A stretch of 64,000 nucleotides of DNA from positions 248,001-312,000 of the forward strand of contig JAAEAF010000214.1 in NCBI GenBank assembly GCA_011037195.1. Reading direction: 5' to 3'. The notes beneath the pieces were generated by a model. That model searched no databases, was not told the DNA's origin, and saw only the letters and a program-made list of their open reading frames with translations. Each line of letters opens with the position of its first letter. Positions within the stretch are counted from its first letter, which is position 1. The position numbers and the translations under genes were made by a program. The stretch is from Triatoma infestans (taxonomy: Eukaryota; Arthropoda; Insecta; Hemiptera; Reduviidae). Shown here piece by piece: positions 11,955-23,204 of this stretch.

Positions 11955-12835
11955 AATACTAGCCCTTTAACTGCTTACGAACTGTCACTCTTGGTAGTGC
12001 CTGCCACGCTATGGACACATATATGTGTCACTGCTTGGCTGTACCTCTCACGCTATGAACACACATCTGTGTTTATACTTTGTTCTTCTAACTGTTCGAA
12101 GCACAAATTTGTATAACTATTGTAGCACAATCTGTTGTTTATTTTATTAACTATTAGTACATTTTCTAGACGACAGATGATATTCAGCGAGAAGAATTCA
12201 TGCTGTAACTAGAACTATTGTGGTAATCGCGTGTTCAAATTTCTTTGCGTTTATTTTCTTAATAATTTTTATTTTACTTGTATATTCAGTAGTTATTTTA
12301 TAGTTTTGGATTATCAGTTGTTAGTTATTTTAGTTCCGGGTTTTTTGTTAATATAGTTCTAGTCTTTTTTAGTTTATTTTTATTTGGTTTTTTGGGTTTT
12401 CCACTTTTGGGCTGGTAAAGCGTATTGAAGTGGAAACTAACAAATATTAAAAATATTGTGTGGAAAATTTGACGCAATAAGCACTCGTTTGAAGAGTTGG
12501 AAGGATACACAGTCATAGGTGTGACTCTTTTGATGAGCAGCGGTGAAGATGATAAACTACGATGAGTACTCGTCAAAAGATTCTCTTCAGGAAACACTGT
12601 CTTTTCCACTATCACGTCTCGGGACAGATACTTGCTCCTTCAAAGAAAGTTGCATTTTTCGGACTACAAAAAAAACTAAATCCAGAAGGAGTCCAGTTGG
12701 GTTGAGTGTTACACCCTGTTTTGGAATTTTTCACAAACAAAACAAATTTTTGATTTAAACATTTAAATTTTTTAAATATTTGTAGTTTTTAATATTTTTA
12801 TTGTTATGTATACCCAGTAATGGGTTTAAAATTCA
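11955..12835 (+). mobile_element. piggyBac-like remnant with subterminal palindromes
   Basis: Near the left side are CCCTTTAACTGC and then two palindromic motifs about 50 bp apart, GACACATATATGTGTC and GAACACACATCTGTGTTT. A transposase C-terminus lies inside and GGGTTTAA near the right side. The layout matches piggyBac-type ends, but an exact TTAA-to-TTAA span could not be fixed. Confidence 0.5.
12543..12758 (+). pseudogene. piggyBac-like transposase C-terminal fragment
   Basis: The 71-codon open frame ends TPCFGIFHKQNKF. It resembles the terminal cysteine-rich domain of piggyBac-type transposases, which usually closes with a CF-x-IYH motif followed by a basic or aromatic residue. Upstream are a Cys and basic residues (TCSFKESC, TTKKTKSRR) where the family has paired cysteines. 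Most zinc-binding positions are lost, and no catalytic D-D-D core is present between 12180 and here. It is therefore the tail of an internally deleted copy. Identification rests on this one motif plus the palindromic repeats upstream. Confidence 0.55.
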
Positions 12836-13925
12836 TCAATGGAGATAATGACGCAGTTCCAATAAGTATTCAGCGAAAGAGATAAGCAGTAGTAGTGAGA
12901 CCATAGCTAGACAGCCGCTTTACTGCGTAGCAGTCACAGGGCTAGATAGCTAAGCTGTTTGGAATTTCCAATATACATGAGTCCCAACAATGTAAAAATG
13001 GTTTTTCCGGATTAAGCACGTGTATGCTTGATTGACTCTTTTCTTCTTGGTAACTTGTGTAGACTTCACCAATTGTTAGTTTAGTTCTTCAAGTGTTAAC
13101 TTTTCATGGTTGACCTTATGATTTCTTAACTCTTTAAAGATGATCTAGTGATTTGTTAAAGCCCTCGGGTAGCCGTCTTTTCTCCCCATTATTTTTCTAA
13201 GTTTAAAGTTAGAATACATTCGTTCATGCATTGCAGTAGGTTTGACAAAGGAAGCAATACGTAGATCAAATACGCCTAGAGGACATGACGCTAGCTAGGT
13301 ATGGCTGGTTTCAGATATATGGAGTTCAGCGGTTGTGTGGCGAATTTCCTTAATAGAGGATTAATTCTATTCCAATTAGATTGAAAAACATAGATTTAAT
13401 TGGATTAGAAAAAGGTTTAAATTGAAAAATGGTGTAATTTAAATATAAAGTGCTATATAACATTTAATTGGTCCCCAACATTATATAGTTACAAATGGAG
13501 TGAAAAAGAAAGACAAAAAAAAGAAGATGGATAGCCAACAAATAAAAAAAATAAATAAAAAGAAGTAGGGACTACAGGTGAAAAATCGTTGGACACAGAA
13601 AGGAATGGAAACTGCTACGGGAAAGAGAAGATAGGTAAATTGAGAAACAAATCCACCATACCAGCCCTCAAGGTTGCCGTGGAAAACTGGACTTGTACTC
13701 CCGACGGGGAAAGACATCTATACAATACAGAAGAGTGAATGCACACAAGGATGGAATATTTTATTTTAATTATATCTGATACCTTTACATTCGTCTTAAA
13801 TAATATCACTTTTGTTTGTTCAAAATTTCAAATTTAAATTTATTACTTTATTTAACAGCAATCGTTTTCAATTTTCAAAATTTATCTTTTACCAGTAAAA
13901 CACAAGATTCTAGATCCCTTGAATA
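12836..13925. other. Unassigned AT-rich sequence
   Basis: Only shadow-length open frames are seen, with A-rich runs near 13500-13565. Confidence 0.35.
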
Positions 13926-13946
13926 TAAAAAAAGTTTTTAGCGAAG

Positions 13947-13986
<40 letters not shown>

Positions 13987-14033
13987 AGTGTTTCATCCGA
14001 TTTTCTTCGAACTCGGAATTTTAGCAACATATT

Positions 14034-14973
14034 TTTTTTTTTTAATTTATTTAAATTGTTACACCAACGCTAAGTGTGCTATAATTAACACTGACAAACT
14101 CACAGTGACGCTCGCACAGCTCACATACTAAACGAGGGAAGAAGCTACCCAGCGGTAACACTCCCTAATTAATTATTCAAATTAATTGTTCCCTTCCTCT
14201 GCGGAGAGGAGACAGCGAGGCCACTGGCGCCTTAAACGTCTGGGAAGATTGTATGGAATGCAACAGTATGATAAATTTCGGATAAGATGGATTAGTATGG
14301 GAATGAAAAGTCTGATGGAATTTGTTATATCGGGTTCGGGCAACCTTACTTACAAAAGGGATGTCTAATTAATGGTTAGAATTGTAACATAAAAATGGAG
14401 CGTTAACGATAGTGCGAAGGATTTTGGATTGGAGTGATTTAATTCTTTGGAGGTTTTAATGTTTTGTTGAACCCTATAATTCGATGCCGTATGTCCAGGG
14501 AAGGTTTCAATATAGATGAGTATATGAGTCGTTTGTTGTTTAATGAGAGTTTTGATCAGTTGTCGAGTAGTCTTTTGAGTAGGCGATACCATCTATTAAG
14601 TTCAAGTCTTTTAAGTCGGGTATGTGGGTTCTATGTCAATCTTGTGTCTATATACATCCCAAGGTAGCGAACGACATTCGTAGGAGGGATAGGAATTAAA
14701 TTGTAATAGACTGGAGGGAGAATGATGCGGCGGAGTGTGAAAGTGATGTTTTAAGATTTAGTTTCGTTTAGTTTTATTTTCCATTTTTTGAACCATTCCT
14801 CTAACGAAGTAAGATGGTTGGAGCCTTCTCTGTGCGGTTATTGGATCTTGGTGAGGAGATAGGTTAGCTGGGTCATTTGCGTAGATTAGAAGTACTGTTT
14901 CTGGTTGGTTTGGTATATCTGTTGTGTATATTGCGTAGAGAATGGGGCCGCCTAGAATACTACCTTGCGGTAC
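14034..14973 (-). pseudogene. Jockey-like LINE, 5'-truncated insertion
   Basis: From 14973 leftwards the minus strand reads CVPQGSILGGPILYAIYTTD, then LLIYANDPANLS (the reverse transcriptase motif normally FADD, here YAND). The thumb region RYLGMYIDTRL and the C-terminal region follow, with several stops. The 3' end is the poly-T at 14032-14043. A 10-bp target duplication GCAACATATT (14024-14033 and 14974-14983) interrupts the surrounding R1k unit. Loss of the second catalytic Asp and the 5' truncation make it inactive. Truncation plus poly-A tail is what target-primed reverse transcription leaves. Confidence 0.85.
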
Positions 14974-15635
14974 GCAACATATTAGATTCTCATTAATATT
15001 TTATAGTTGACAGAAACGATTATAGATTAGGCAAACATAACCCTAATCACTACCCCAAAAGCCCGCTTAAATGAGTTTATCCGGAGAAATGTTTCAAATA
15101 AAAGATGTAGCTCATTATATATGTGTAGTTCACATACTTAGTTTAAAGAAATTCGTTGGAGCTATTTAAAAAAAAAAATACCTTAATATTGAAAAATCAT
15201 TTTTAGTAAAAATGCACTTCCGGTCATCTGATTTTTTTTCTTCAAACTCGGAATTTCAACAACATATTTAATTCTAATTAATATTATTTAGATGATAGAA
15301 TTGTGTAATAAACTGAAATAGCACTTTAGAGGACAACTTTAACACACCCCTCCACCAAAACTGTCCTTAAATGCATTTCTCGGAGAAATGTTTGAAATAA
15401 AAATTGTAGATCCTTGTATGTGTAGATGATATAACATATTTAAACAAAATCGTTGGGGCTATTTTTGAGAAAATTGCATAAAATTAAAAAAAAAAAAACA
15501 GTAAAATGCTACTTCCGGTTGAGCAATATTGACAGATAACGTACTGTCTGATACTACCGTGATAACCAAACGGAATATGAAGTTTTGAACTTTCTGCGGT
15601 TATTCGTTTTTGAGCTATGATGATCCAATACATAC

Positions 15636-16068
15636 TGTAACGCAGCCGGTGGTTGAGAATCCTAGAGCTGCCATCTAGGAGAGAAGGCAGGGACCTCAGG
15701 TTCTCCTAGTGGCCGCTGGGAAGCGCTGGCGGCGCTCTAGCTCTTTCTGGAAGAATCAGGAAAGTCCTAGAAGATTCTCCACCGGTATAAATAGTGGGAC
15801 AACAGAGAGTATAGGGGAGTTTCTTGTTACTAACTAAGTGTCCGTTAGTAGAAAGTGTATAAAAAGTGAACAAAGTGAACTTTTGTGGTTTAAACTGTGA
15901 AAGAATTATTGTTGTTTATTGTTGAAGCAAAAAGTGTTTTTTTTTTTTTGTAATTTATTGTGTATAACAATAACTTGGTGGTTTATTTATTGAAGTTTAG
16001 AGTATTTTATCTACACGAACCCACTTAAAACTAGTTGAAGTAGCTAGTTTAGAGGGAAAAACGTTACA
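15636..16068 (+). mobile_element. Solo LTR with heat-shock-type promoter (LTR-C)
   Basis: The 433-bp segment starts TGTAACG and ends CGTTACA, a 7-bp terminal inverted repeat with TG...CA ends. A 4-bp duplication ATAC flanks it (15632-15635 and 16069-16072). It interrupts the CA-rich part of an R1k copy. It holds a TATA box and a downstream leader rich in AAAGTGAAC motifs. A 4-bp duplication fits Gypsy-type integration, but no internal region is present to confirm the family. Confidence 0.85.
15745..15793 (+). promoter_or_regulatory. Heat shock element array plus TATA box
   Basis: From 15745 the units TTC, GAA, ATC, GAA, TCC, GAA, TTC follow one another at exact 5-bp spacing. Five are perfect and two have one mismatch to the alternating nGAAn pattern bound by HSF trimers. 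TATAAATA lies at 15786-15793, 8 bp after the array. Confidence 0.75.
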
Positions 16069-16364
16069 ATACATACATCCATACATACACACACACACAA
16101 ACAAACCATTTGCTAAAAACCACTTTTTTGGGCTCAAGGGACCTCAAAACGGATATTTCTGGTGACAATTTGATATCGAAAATTTGACACGATTACAATA
16201 CTTCCTCTTACTAGGAGTAAGAGAAAGTAAAAAGAAAAACACTCATATCACTTTCTTTTACTGCAATTTACATGGTCTTGAATCACCAATTTTCTTCAAT
16301 TTATTGTTCTTACTAGATATTTAATTGTCTTCAATGTTATGTCAAAAGGGAAAAATCTAAACTT

Positions 16365-16870
16365 AATAGAAATCACTTTTTTTAGGAACGCTTATATTCC
16401 AGAACCTCCTTAAATAAACTTTTCTCAGAAGAAAGTATTAAAAAAAGAAGTGATAGGTCTCTCTGTGAGTATAGTGAATATACCAAATTTAATTAAATCT
16501 ATCAGTATTTTAATGCGGAATATTGCAAAAACTGAGAACCCTCTTCTAAATAACCGCACTTCCGGGTCAATCGATATTTTTCAAATTCGGAATTTTGACA
16601 ACATATTTAATTCTAATTATTATTGTTTAGATGAAGGAATTGTATAATAAACTAAAATAGTACTTTACAGGGAAATATTATCCCAACTGACCACAAAAAA
16701 GAAACCTTGAATGAATTTTCGTGGAGAAATGTAAAAAAAAAAAAAACTATTAGCTTTCAATATGTCTATACAAGTTTAAAGAAAATCATTGGAGCAGTTT
16801 TAGAGAAAAGTGCAAAAAACTAGAAAATGCATTTAGTAAAGTGGTACTTGCCGGAATGAATCTCAAAAAT
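16365..16870 (+). repeat. R1k repeat fragment
   Basis: One and a half degenerate units are present, with ACTTCCGG at 16558 and TTCGGAATTTTGACAACATA after it. The terminal blocks are missing. Confidence 0.75.
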
Positions 16871-16875
16871 CCTAG

Positions 16876-17787
16876 CCAATTGCTAAATCCTTTTTGGTAC
16901 CTTGGGCTCCTAAATGTCGACAAGATCATAAGGCTTTTAGTTACTCGTCTCTTTCATCCATTTTGTGCGTTGCTGCATGTATGTATGTAGTGAGTGCAAT
17001 GTATGTATGTTTACACATTGAAATAGTTACAAATTTGGCAGTATTATATATAAAAATGAAAGTTTACATGAATGAAAATATAAAATTTAAATTCATGAAA
17101 AATAATTCCAGATTAATCTGATTATAAATTATATTAACATTCATTTAATACCTATTATTTCATTAAAAAAAAATCTTACACAGGCTGAAAGCAATTTGAA
17201 AGTTGAAGATTGAGATATTGAATTATTCTGGGAAGTCTTCAATCATTGCTTATACGATTACATCAGTTACAACTTTGCAAATTTAATATAAGGAAGAATA
17301 CAACTTTTTCTCAGAATATTCATTCTGTCTTCTACTTTGACGGATTAGCATATTTATCATCTCTCATACGGGAATATGAAAGGTAGGTAAAGTATTTTTA
17401 TCTTCGAGAGTCTTTTTTTTTATTTTCGAGAGTGTTGTTTTATTTATTAAACTAAATCTCGAGAAATTTGTTTATGAGAGAACATGGAGTAACTAAAGTA
17501 ATATCTATTTTTGCAGGTGTGCTTTATATCCAACCTCCGAAGAGAAGATAGGAATTCGGCAATGTCAAGAATGCGTTATACGCAGTCATCCGACATGAAA
17601 GGAAAATAATCGCTATGAAATAACCGATATTTCGAGGTAATTGCACGTCGTTTGGATTGAAAGCATTTCGATTTTTCCTATATGGAGAAAATTTCGGCTC
17701 TGGAAAAGCCCTGCAGCACTGTCATTCTGGAATTCAAGCCGTCGGGGAACTCACCAACGTGAAGATCTTGTCTAAGAAAAAATGAAT
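16876..17787. other. Unassigned sequence
   Basis: No supported gene. The stretch at 17515-17760 is less AT-rich and could be an old element relic, but I cannot name it. Confidence 0.3.
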
Positions 17788-18840
17788 TTAACCCTTTCAT
17801 TGCTAATACCACATTAATGTGGGTACATTTGACGTTCTCCACAGGCTAATACCACATTTATGTGTATTGGTCTAGCACTCTCCCACAGGCTAATACCACA
17901 TATATGTGGTTTGATGCTTTTTCGTATCTTTGCGACTCCTACATGAAAGTGTATATTTTTTTACTTCTTCCAGCGACATCTATACATCCATAGGCATCCA
18001 TAGAATATTTTTATTTCACTTAAATGACAACAGATGGCAACAAACCTTTTTGCTAGTCTCTCATAATTGCGCCATCATTTTTAAATCTCCCATCGACATC
18101 TGTACATACAATTTTCAGAATATTTTCTTTTGCCTATTATGTTATACTAATATAAAAGATGGCAATAATCCCTTGCGACCTTTTTGTCGGCAAATTTCTT
18201 GGGTTTATTATCCATCCCTTTTCCAAACCCTTTTACCTACATATGTTTTTCATTGTAACGATTGCGTATGTTTGAATAACTTCTCTTTTGCAGTTTTTCA
18301 ATATAATTTTCTATTACTTACACTTTTAGTATTTTGATTATTATTTTCGACATGGTACTGTCAACAGTTGAGACAATAAGGAAATCCACCAAATGGTACA
18401 GGAAGTTTTTTTCCGTGTTTCGAATAGGAAGTGTAGTGCCGTGTTTCGAGATATATCACACTAAACAAACATTCTAATTTTCTTTTAAGTGGTTTTTTAT
18501 TACGTTTCTAATTTATATTTGTTTAAGATATTTTAAATATAATTTTTTTTTTTTATCAAACCTTTAATAGACTTATATTAAGCTTTACTTACAGCTAAAA
18601 ATTAATTAGTTCACTGGAAATTTAGACAGTTACTAATTACGAGTTACGAGTTACTAATCTCGTAAATAAAGATTTAAAAAGTTAAACAGCAGATTTTAAA
18701 GCTTAAAGAGTTGTAAACAAAAAGTGGGGAAATATCTACGACTGACAAAAGAATTTAGCATGGTGGGGACGACTGCCAGTGAGACAGCCTAGCACGCAGT
18801 GTACTAATACTCTGTACTAACTTAGCAATGAAAGAGTTAA
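17788..18840. mobile_element. TTAA-bounded piggyBac-like MITE
   Basis: TTAA at 17788-17791 is followed by CCCTTTCATTGCTAA, and TTAGCAATGAAAGAG precedes TTAA at 18837-18840, giving ~15-bp terminal inverted repeats with one mismatch. Just inside the left end are three palindromes, CCACATTAATGTGG, a half-decayed CACATTTATGTG and CCACATATATGTGG, spaced about 50 bp apart. No transposase is recognisable in the ~1 kb interior, so it is non-autonomous. Confidence 0.85.
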
Positions 18841-19856
18841 GGTAGAGTTTCTTCTTCTGTTATTATAGAAATGGATTGGTAAACGACAAAGTTCGTTCAT
18901 ACGAACGTTTACAGATTTTAAAGCGTCATTTGATCTTCATTCCCATTGGCATGATGTTGCTTAAATTTGATTGAATTTATGAGGCTGCCTGTCTTCCAAT
19001 TGGTCAACGAATCGATATAGACGAATTTCTATTTTGACCAGTAAAATGAAGATGACTGACACTAAAAAGACAGACTGCTGGAGAAAGGCGCTATTTGATT
19101 TGCTGTTCGAAATCATAGCGGCGATATATCGACGGTGCTAGGCATTAGGTTTAGACCAATACTGTCTTTTTCTAAGACATGCTAGTTATTCATCAGTGTA
19201 TCAACAGATTTTAGGACAATTTTATTACAAATAACAAACTCTCAAGCTTCTCCAGCAGAACAGTGCTAGAGCCTCATATAGGGAAAATTTGCATCAAGAA
19301 GAGGTAAAAATTTTGTCTTGGCCGCATGGCCACATGGTACGATTAGAACCTTGTACAAGATAAGATGGGTTTGCATGAGTTGTTTGCTTCAATCAGTAAA
19401 CTGTTTAATGAAGCTGCTTAGTTTACCTAACAATACCACATCGATCAAAATATTCCTACCATTCCCGATCCAGTTAAACACTGTACTGTTGACATTACTT
19501 ATGTAAGACATTACGCAATTTCGTCCTAATTGTTATCTTTTTATTTTCTCTTTCTAGATTTTGAAAACTCAGTTTCCTCAGGAAATACATGCTTAGGTTC
19601 GTTGAATACGAAAAACATTATCTTCTGGTTTCCACCGCCAATTTTCATGAAATACACTTGATTTTCCGGGTTGAGACTGCGTCAGTGGTTTGTAAAAACC
19701 GACGTTTCACCCACCGACGGTTCAACCCTGAAAATGGATGTTAGCGTTTCAACCCTGAAAGGGGATACGCTGATGTCAATGACAAAGACGGTTAATAAGC
19801 TGTATGTTAATTAATGTTGTTGTCTTTTTAAAATGCAATGCTGTTAATTAATTATA
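18841..19856. other. Unassigned, with a CGAAACGTCGG-type repeat
   Basis: The minus strand at 19690-19715 carries GAAACGTCGG, shared with 59720. No protein assignment for the 18880-19510 stretch was strong enough to report. Confidence 0.3.
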
Positions 19857-20397
19857 TGTAGTGGAAGAAAGAAATGAAAGAAAATAATAGTTTTGAAAAA
19901 TAGTTTATAATACTTTATAGTTTGAAAAACAGAATTTTGTTAATATTTTAAATGTATCTTAGTGTAGTGAAAAGAGTCAGGTACTATAATTTAGGTCAGT
20001 GCTACCAAGTGATAAAGGGCAAGAAACAGTTAAGGGAACTCCCTCCAGACATACCAGCATTATTTGAAAAGATTTGAACTATGAATAGAAGACATTTCAT
20101 TCAAGACAGTCTGAAACAGACACCGAAGCAGAACACTTCAGGAATCAGTGCCAGTTATAAGTTAAAACAGAAGAGTTTATTCCAACTAATTTCAGTATAC
20201 TTATAAGCATATTACTGTGTTATTGAATAGCATTTAAATATCTTTAAAGAATATATTTAATTTAATCTACCAGTGCTTTCTTAATTATTCTTATTACTTC
20301 TCTCTCTTAAAACTTACAAACACAAGCCCTTTACAAAACCGCTCAAGCCACTACAAGCTACCACTACAAACTACAACACCACAACACATCAATTTCA
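19857..20397 (+). repeat. 5' LTR of LTR-A element
   Basis: It runs from TGTAGTGG to ATTTCA (541 bp). Its 3' limit is fixed by the primer-binding site at 20399 and by the GCAG-flanked copy at 39694. Confidence 0.8.
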
Positions 20398-20398
20398 T

Positions 20399-20410
20399 TG
20401 GTGCCAGCTG
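20399..20410 (+). promoter_or_regulatory. Primer-binding site
   Basis: TGGTGCCAGCTG begins two bases after the LTR. It is complementary to a tRNA 3' end in GGCACCA, as expected for minus-strand DNA priming. Confidence 0.65.
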
Positions 20411-20615
20411 TTTGGGATAATATCAACCAGAATCCACAAATTAACAAGTACGAAAAATTTTCAATTTACTAATTAAACTAATTTGCCATCAGTTAATTTT
20501 ATTGCTTTTTCAATTATTTTTTCAGCGGAAATATCTTAATGTTTCCCATAATTAAATTTTCTATTGGCTTTCATTTTTAAAGTTTTGTATTTGTACCACT
20601 GTATCCCAATACCTT

Positions 20616-21973
20616 GTGAATTTTGAATTTATGAGTGTTCTTAATAGATCGCAAATTGTAAAGATATTACGCGATAATAACCTTTCTGTTGGCGGCAATT
20701 TAATCCAGTTACGCAGACGCCTTGAAAAATATAATCTTTCCCAAGGTAGTAATTCTCTTGTTTCAAAAATGTATAAGATAAATGGACAAGATATGGGCAT
20801 CGACGCTGCTGTAGAATATTTACTTGCTCAGCAGCAATTAGCAAATCCTCCAGCCACCCCTAACAATCAATCTGCTAGCCCCTTGAGAAATTTACAATTA
20901 ATAAATAGTTTACCCACCTTCCATGGCAAAAATTCAGCCAGTGTGTCCGATTTCCTAGACCAAATTTGCCATTGCGCTAGCCTTTCTGGCTGGGACGACG
21001 CTGCGAAATTAAAAATACTAGCACTTAGGCTCTCAGGTTCTGCGAAAATATTTTATGACACCCAGAATGTCGAATTACAACGCCAGGGTACAATTATAAC
21101 GTATCCTCTAATTTCAGAGCGACGTCTAGCTCGATTTCGAAAGGAGAAAACCCCCCTAGTCCTCTTACAACAGATGACCAATATTCAGTCTCTATCCACA
21201 GAGTCTCCTGAAACCTTGGCTGATAGAATTAAAGCCAATCCGCCATTAGTTTAAAAGCTCAAGCTAACCCACTCGAGGCCTTACATTTTATTTTAGACAA
21301 ACTGGCCACTGATGCGTTCCTGAAGTCAATTCCTCTACCACTTCGTAATGAGGTACGAACAAAGCTACCTCAAAAATTAAACGAAGCACTTTCTTATGCC
21401 AATGCCCTAAAAGAAGTACAGCCTTCGGAAACAAACCCTACAGTTTTCGCTATCACCTCGAAAACTTCTAATCCTCGCACACCCCCATCTCCATGTCGTT
21501 TCTGCGGACAAATGCATTTCCACAGAGAATGCCCGCATCGAAATGAAAGTCAGAAGCCACCGTTAAAACCAACTACCACTCATAGAGTTTTTAATCTAAT
21601 AAAGAACAGGCCGTGCCGCCATTGTTCCGGTCCACATTTTGACGTAGACTGTACAAACAAATCCCAACAAAAACCTTGCACAAATTTTGGCAAAATGCCT
21701 AGGAATTTTAATATTCCTAGAAATTTTAATCACCGAGTAAATAATCGCTATAATAATCATAATCAGTATTATAGTAATAATAATAATAACGCTCTAGTTA
21801 ATTCCAATAATCCACGATTTAACTCTTATCCAGGTAGACCCCAATATAATCAGAATAATAATAATTATGACGAAACTAGTAATAACCTCCAAAGTGGGTG
21901 CACTTATCAATATTGTTCAAAATTTGGACATACGGCTCGTAATTGTTTCCAAATACAGCCCAAAACGAGTTAG
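20616..21973 (+). pseudogene. Gag with SAP domain and CCHC knuckles
   Basis: The frame 20616-21254 starts with a SAP-like helix pair (about residues 7-40: SQIVKILRDNNLSVGG, then LRRRLEKY). A capsid-like region follows (LPTFHGKNSASVSDFLDQI, ALRLSGSAKIFYDTQ, FRKEKTPLVLLQQMTNIQ, ETLADRIK). Near 21245 the frame shifts and the protein continues (LEALHFILDKLATDAFL) to 21973. Two compact knuckles CRFCGQMHFHREC and CRHCSGPHFDVDC have the CX2CX3HX4C pattern. Two later ones are decayed: CTNFGKMP, and one that lost its first Cys, YQYCSKFGHTARNC. An Asn-rich linker separates them. Gag packages element RNA. SAP domains bind DNA or chromatin, so this one may guide the particle or preintegration complex. 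At least one frameshift makes it non-functional. Confidence 0.8.
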
Positions 21974-22118
21974 CCCTCAGTCGCTTTCTCGAACACCTGA
22001 TATATGGCCATGGCTATCATACCTGCTTCCACCAGTTCTGAACCTAAGACAAGCCCTTTACAAAACCGCTCACGCCACAAGCAACTACCACAAATACACC
22101 ATCACCAAATACATTTCA

Positions 22119-23204
22119 ATATAGCTTATTTCATATTACTATTACGTCTTGACGAGTAAGAGGGTCGCGGTGATGAGCGCAGAAAGGTCTGGGTGAGAGC
22201 CCGCCTGGAGCAGAGATCTTGGTAGTAGTAGCAAAATATTGAAACACCTTGAAATCCACCTAAGGCACTGAACCTTGGCAGAGAAGGGGCGTGGCTTCTT
22301 CCTCCTCAAGTGTTTTTCACGGAAAAAAAATAATGTTATCGAATGTTTTAAGAAGAAAAATTGGAGGAAACTCAAAACAGGAAACTACTTTTGGGTGCCA
22401 TAATCTCATTCGATAATATGGTTTTGGCCAAATCCAACAACAGTTCGTGCATTTATTGAACTTTATTGTATGATATTTTTTCTCTAGCTATTTTCTTAAA
22501 AATTACTTCAACTTGTTACACAAAAAATTATTTAATGTAAATTTAAAAGGGTGCCCTGGCTAAAAAAAACAGTGGAGACGGGCGGAGTTGAATTTAAAAA
22601 CAAAAGGAAATAAAATTAATTAATAGGGAAATATATTTAGAAAAGTATGATTTAATTTTTAATTACAGAAAATAGAGCGCCAAGCCATTGAGTTTTCACA
22701 GGTAACGACGAACCCTTTATTAAGTGAAAGAAAAATAAATAAATAAAACATACAGATAGAATGATGGCTTAGAATATGAAATGAGGCGCGGCTATGCTGG
22801 TATCTAATAATAAGGAAATAAGAGGAAAATAATTACCTAAAAAAAAAAAAAAAAAATTTATTATTTAGTGCCGCCAATCCTATAACATTCACATAACATT
22901 CAAGATAATTTTGCCAATGAAACGAATAATGGAAGCATAAAGTAAAGACAATAATTTTTACAATAATTCGTATATAATTAAACAAAAGAAAAAGAAATAC
23001 TATAAATTTGAACACACAATAAAACAATGAACAATATTTTTCCACATTTATAATCCGAAACAATAATTAAAAAGAAAACACGAAAATTCATAAATATATA
23101 CAAGAAATGAAAGTGAATATTTTTGGCAAAAAACAAGAAAAAGAAATACGTAATTTCAATTCAAAATTACGATAAATTTATGGTGGCGAACGAATATACT
23201 ATAA
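22119..23204. other. Unassigned sequence
   Basis: A moderately GC-richer patch at 22150-22320 gives way to AT-rich DNA with a poly-A run at 22840-22857. No gene is supported. Confidence 0.35.

Larger units (their letters stand above)
13926..16245 (+). mobile_element. R1k repeat, old copy split by two insertions
   Basis: Fragments of the R1k family (units with CACTTCCGG and CTCGGAATTT, terminal block CTCAAGGGACCTCAAAACGG, end hairpin CTCTTACTaggAGTAAGAG) surround a LINE at 14034-14973 and a solo LTR at 15636-16068. A (TG)n tract at 13950-13981 joins an oppositely oriented terminal piece to the first unit. Confidence 0.8.
19857..22118 (+). mobile_element. LTR-A retrotransposon, gag-only deletion derivative
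   Basis: A complete 5' LTR, a primer-binding site and gag are followed directly by the last ~70 bp of an LTR (CAAGCCCTTTACAAAACCGC to ACATTTCA). Protease, polymerase and most of the 3' LTR are gone. The order suggests a Gypsy-like or related element, but without pol the superfamily is uncertain. No exact target duplication was found. Confidence 0.8.

Noticed and set aside
17515..17780. LTR retrotransposon polymerase fragment
   Set aside because: A faint impression from a few residues only; no conserved catalytic motif.
19240..19510. Tc1-like transposase end (ILSWP motif)
   Set aside because: Only one short motif fits; the SPDLNPIE block expected next to it could not be read in any frame.
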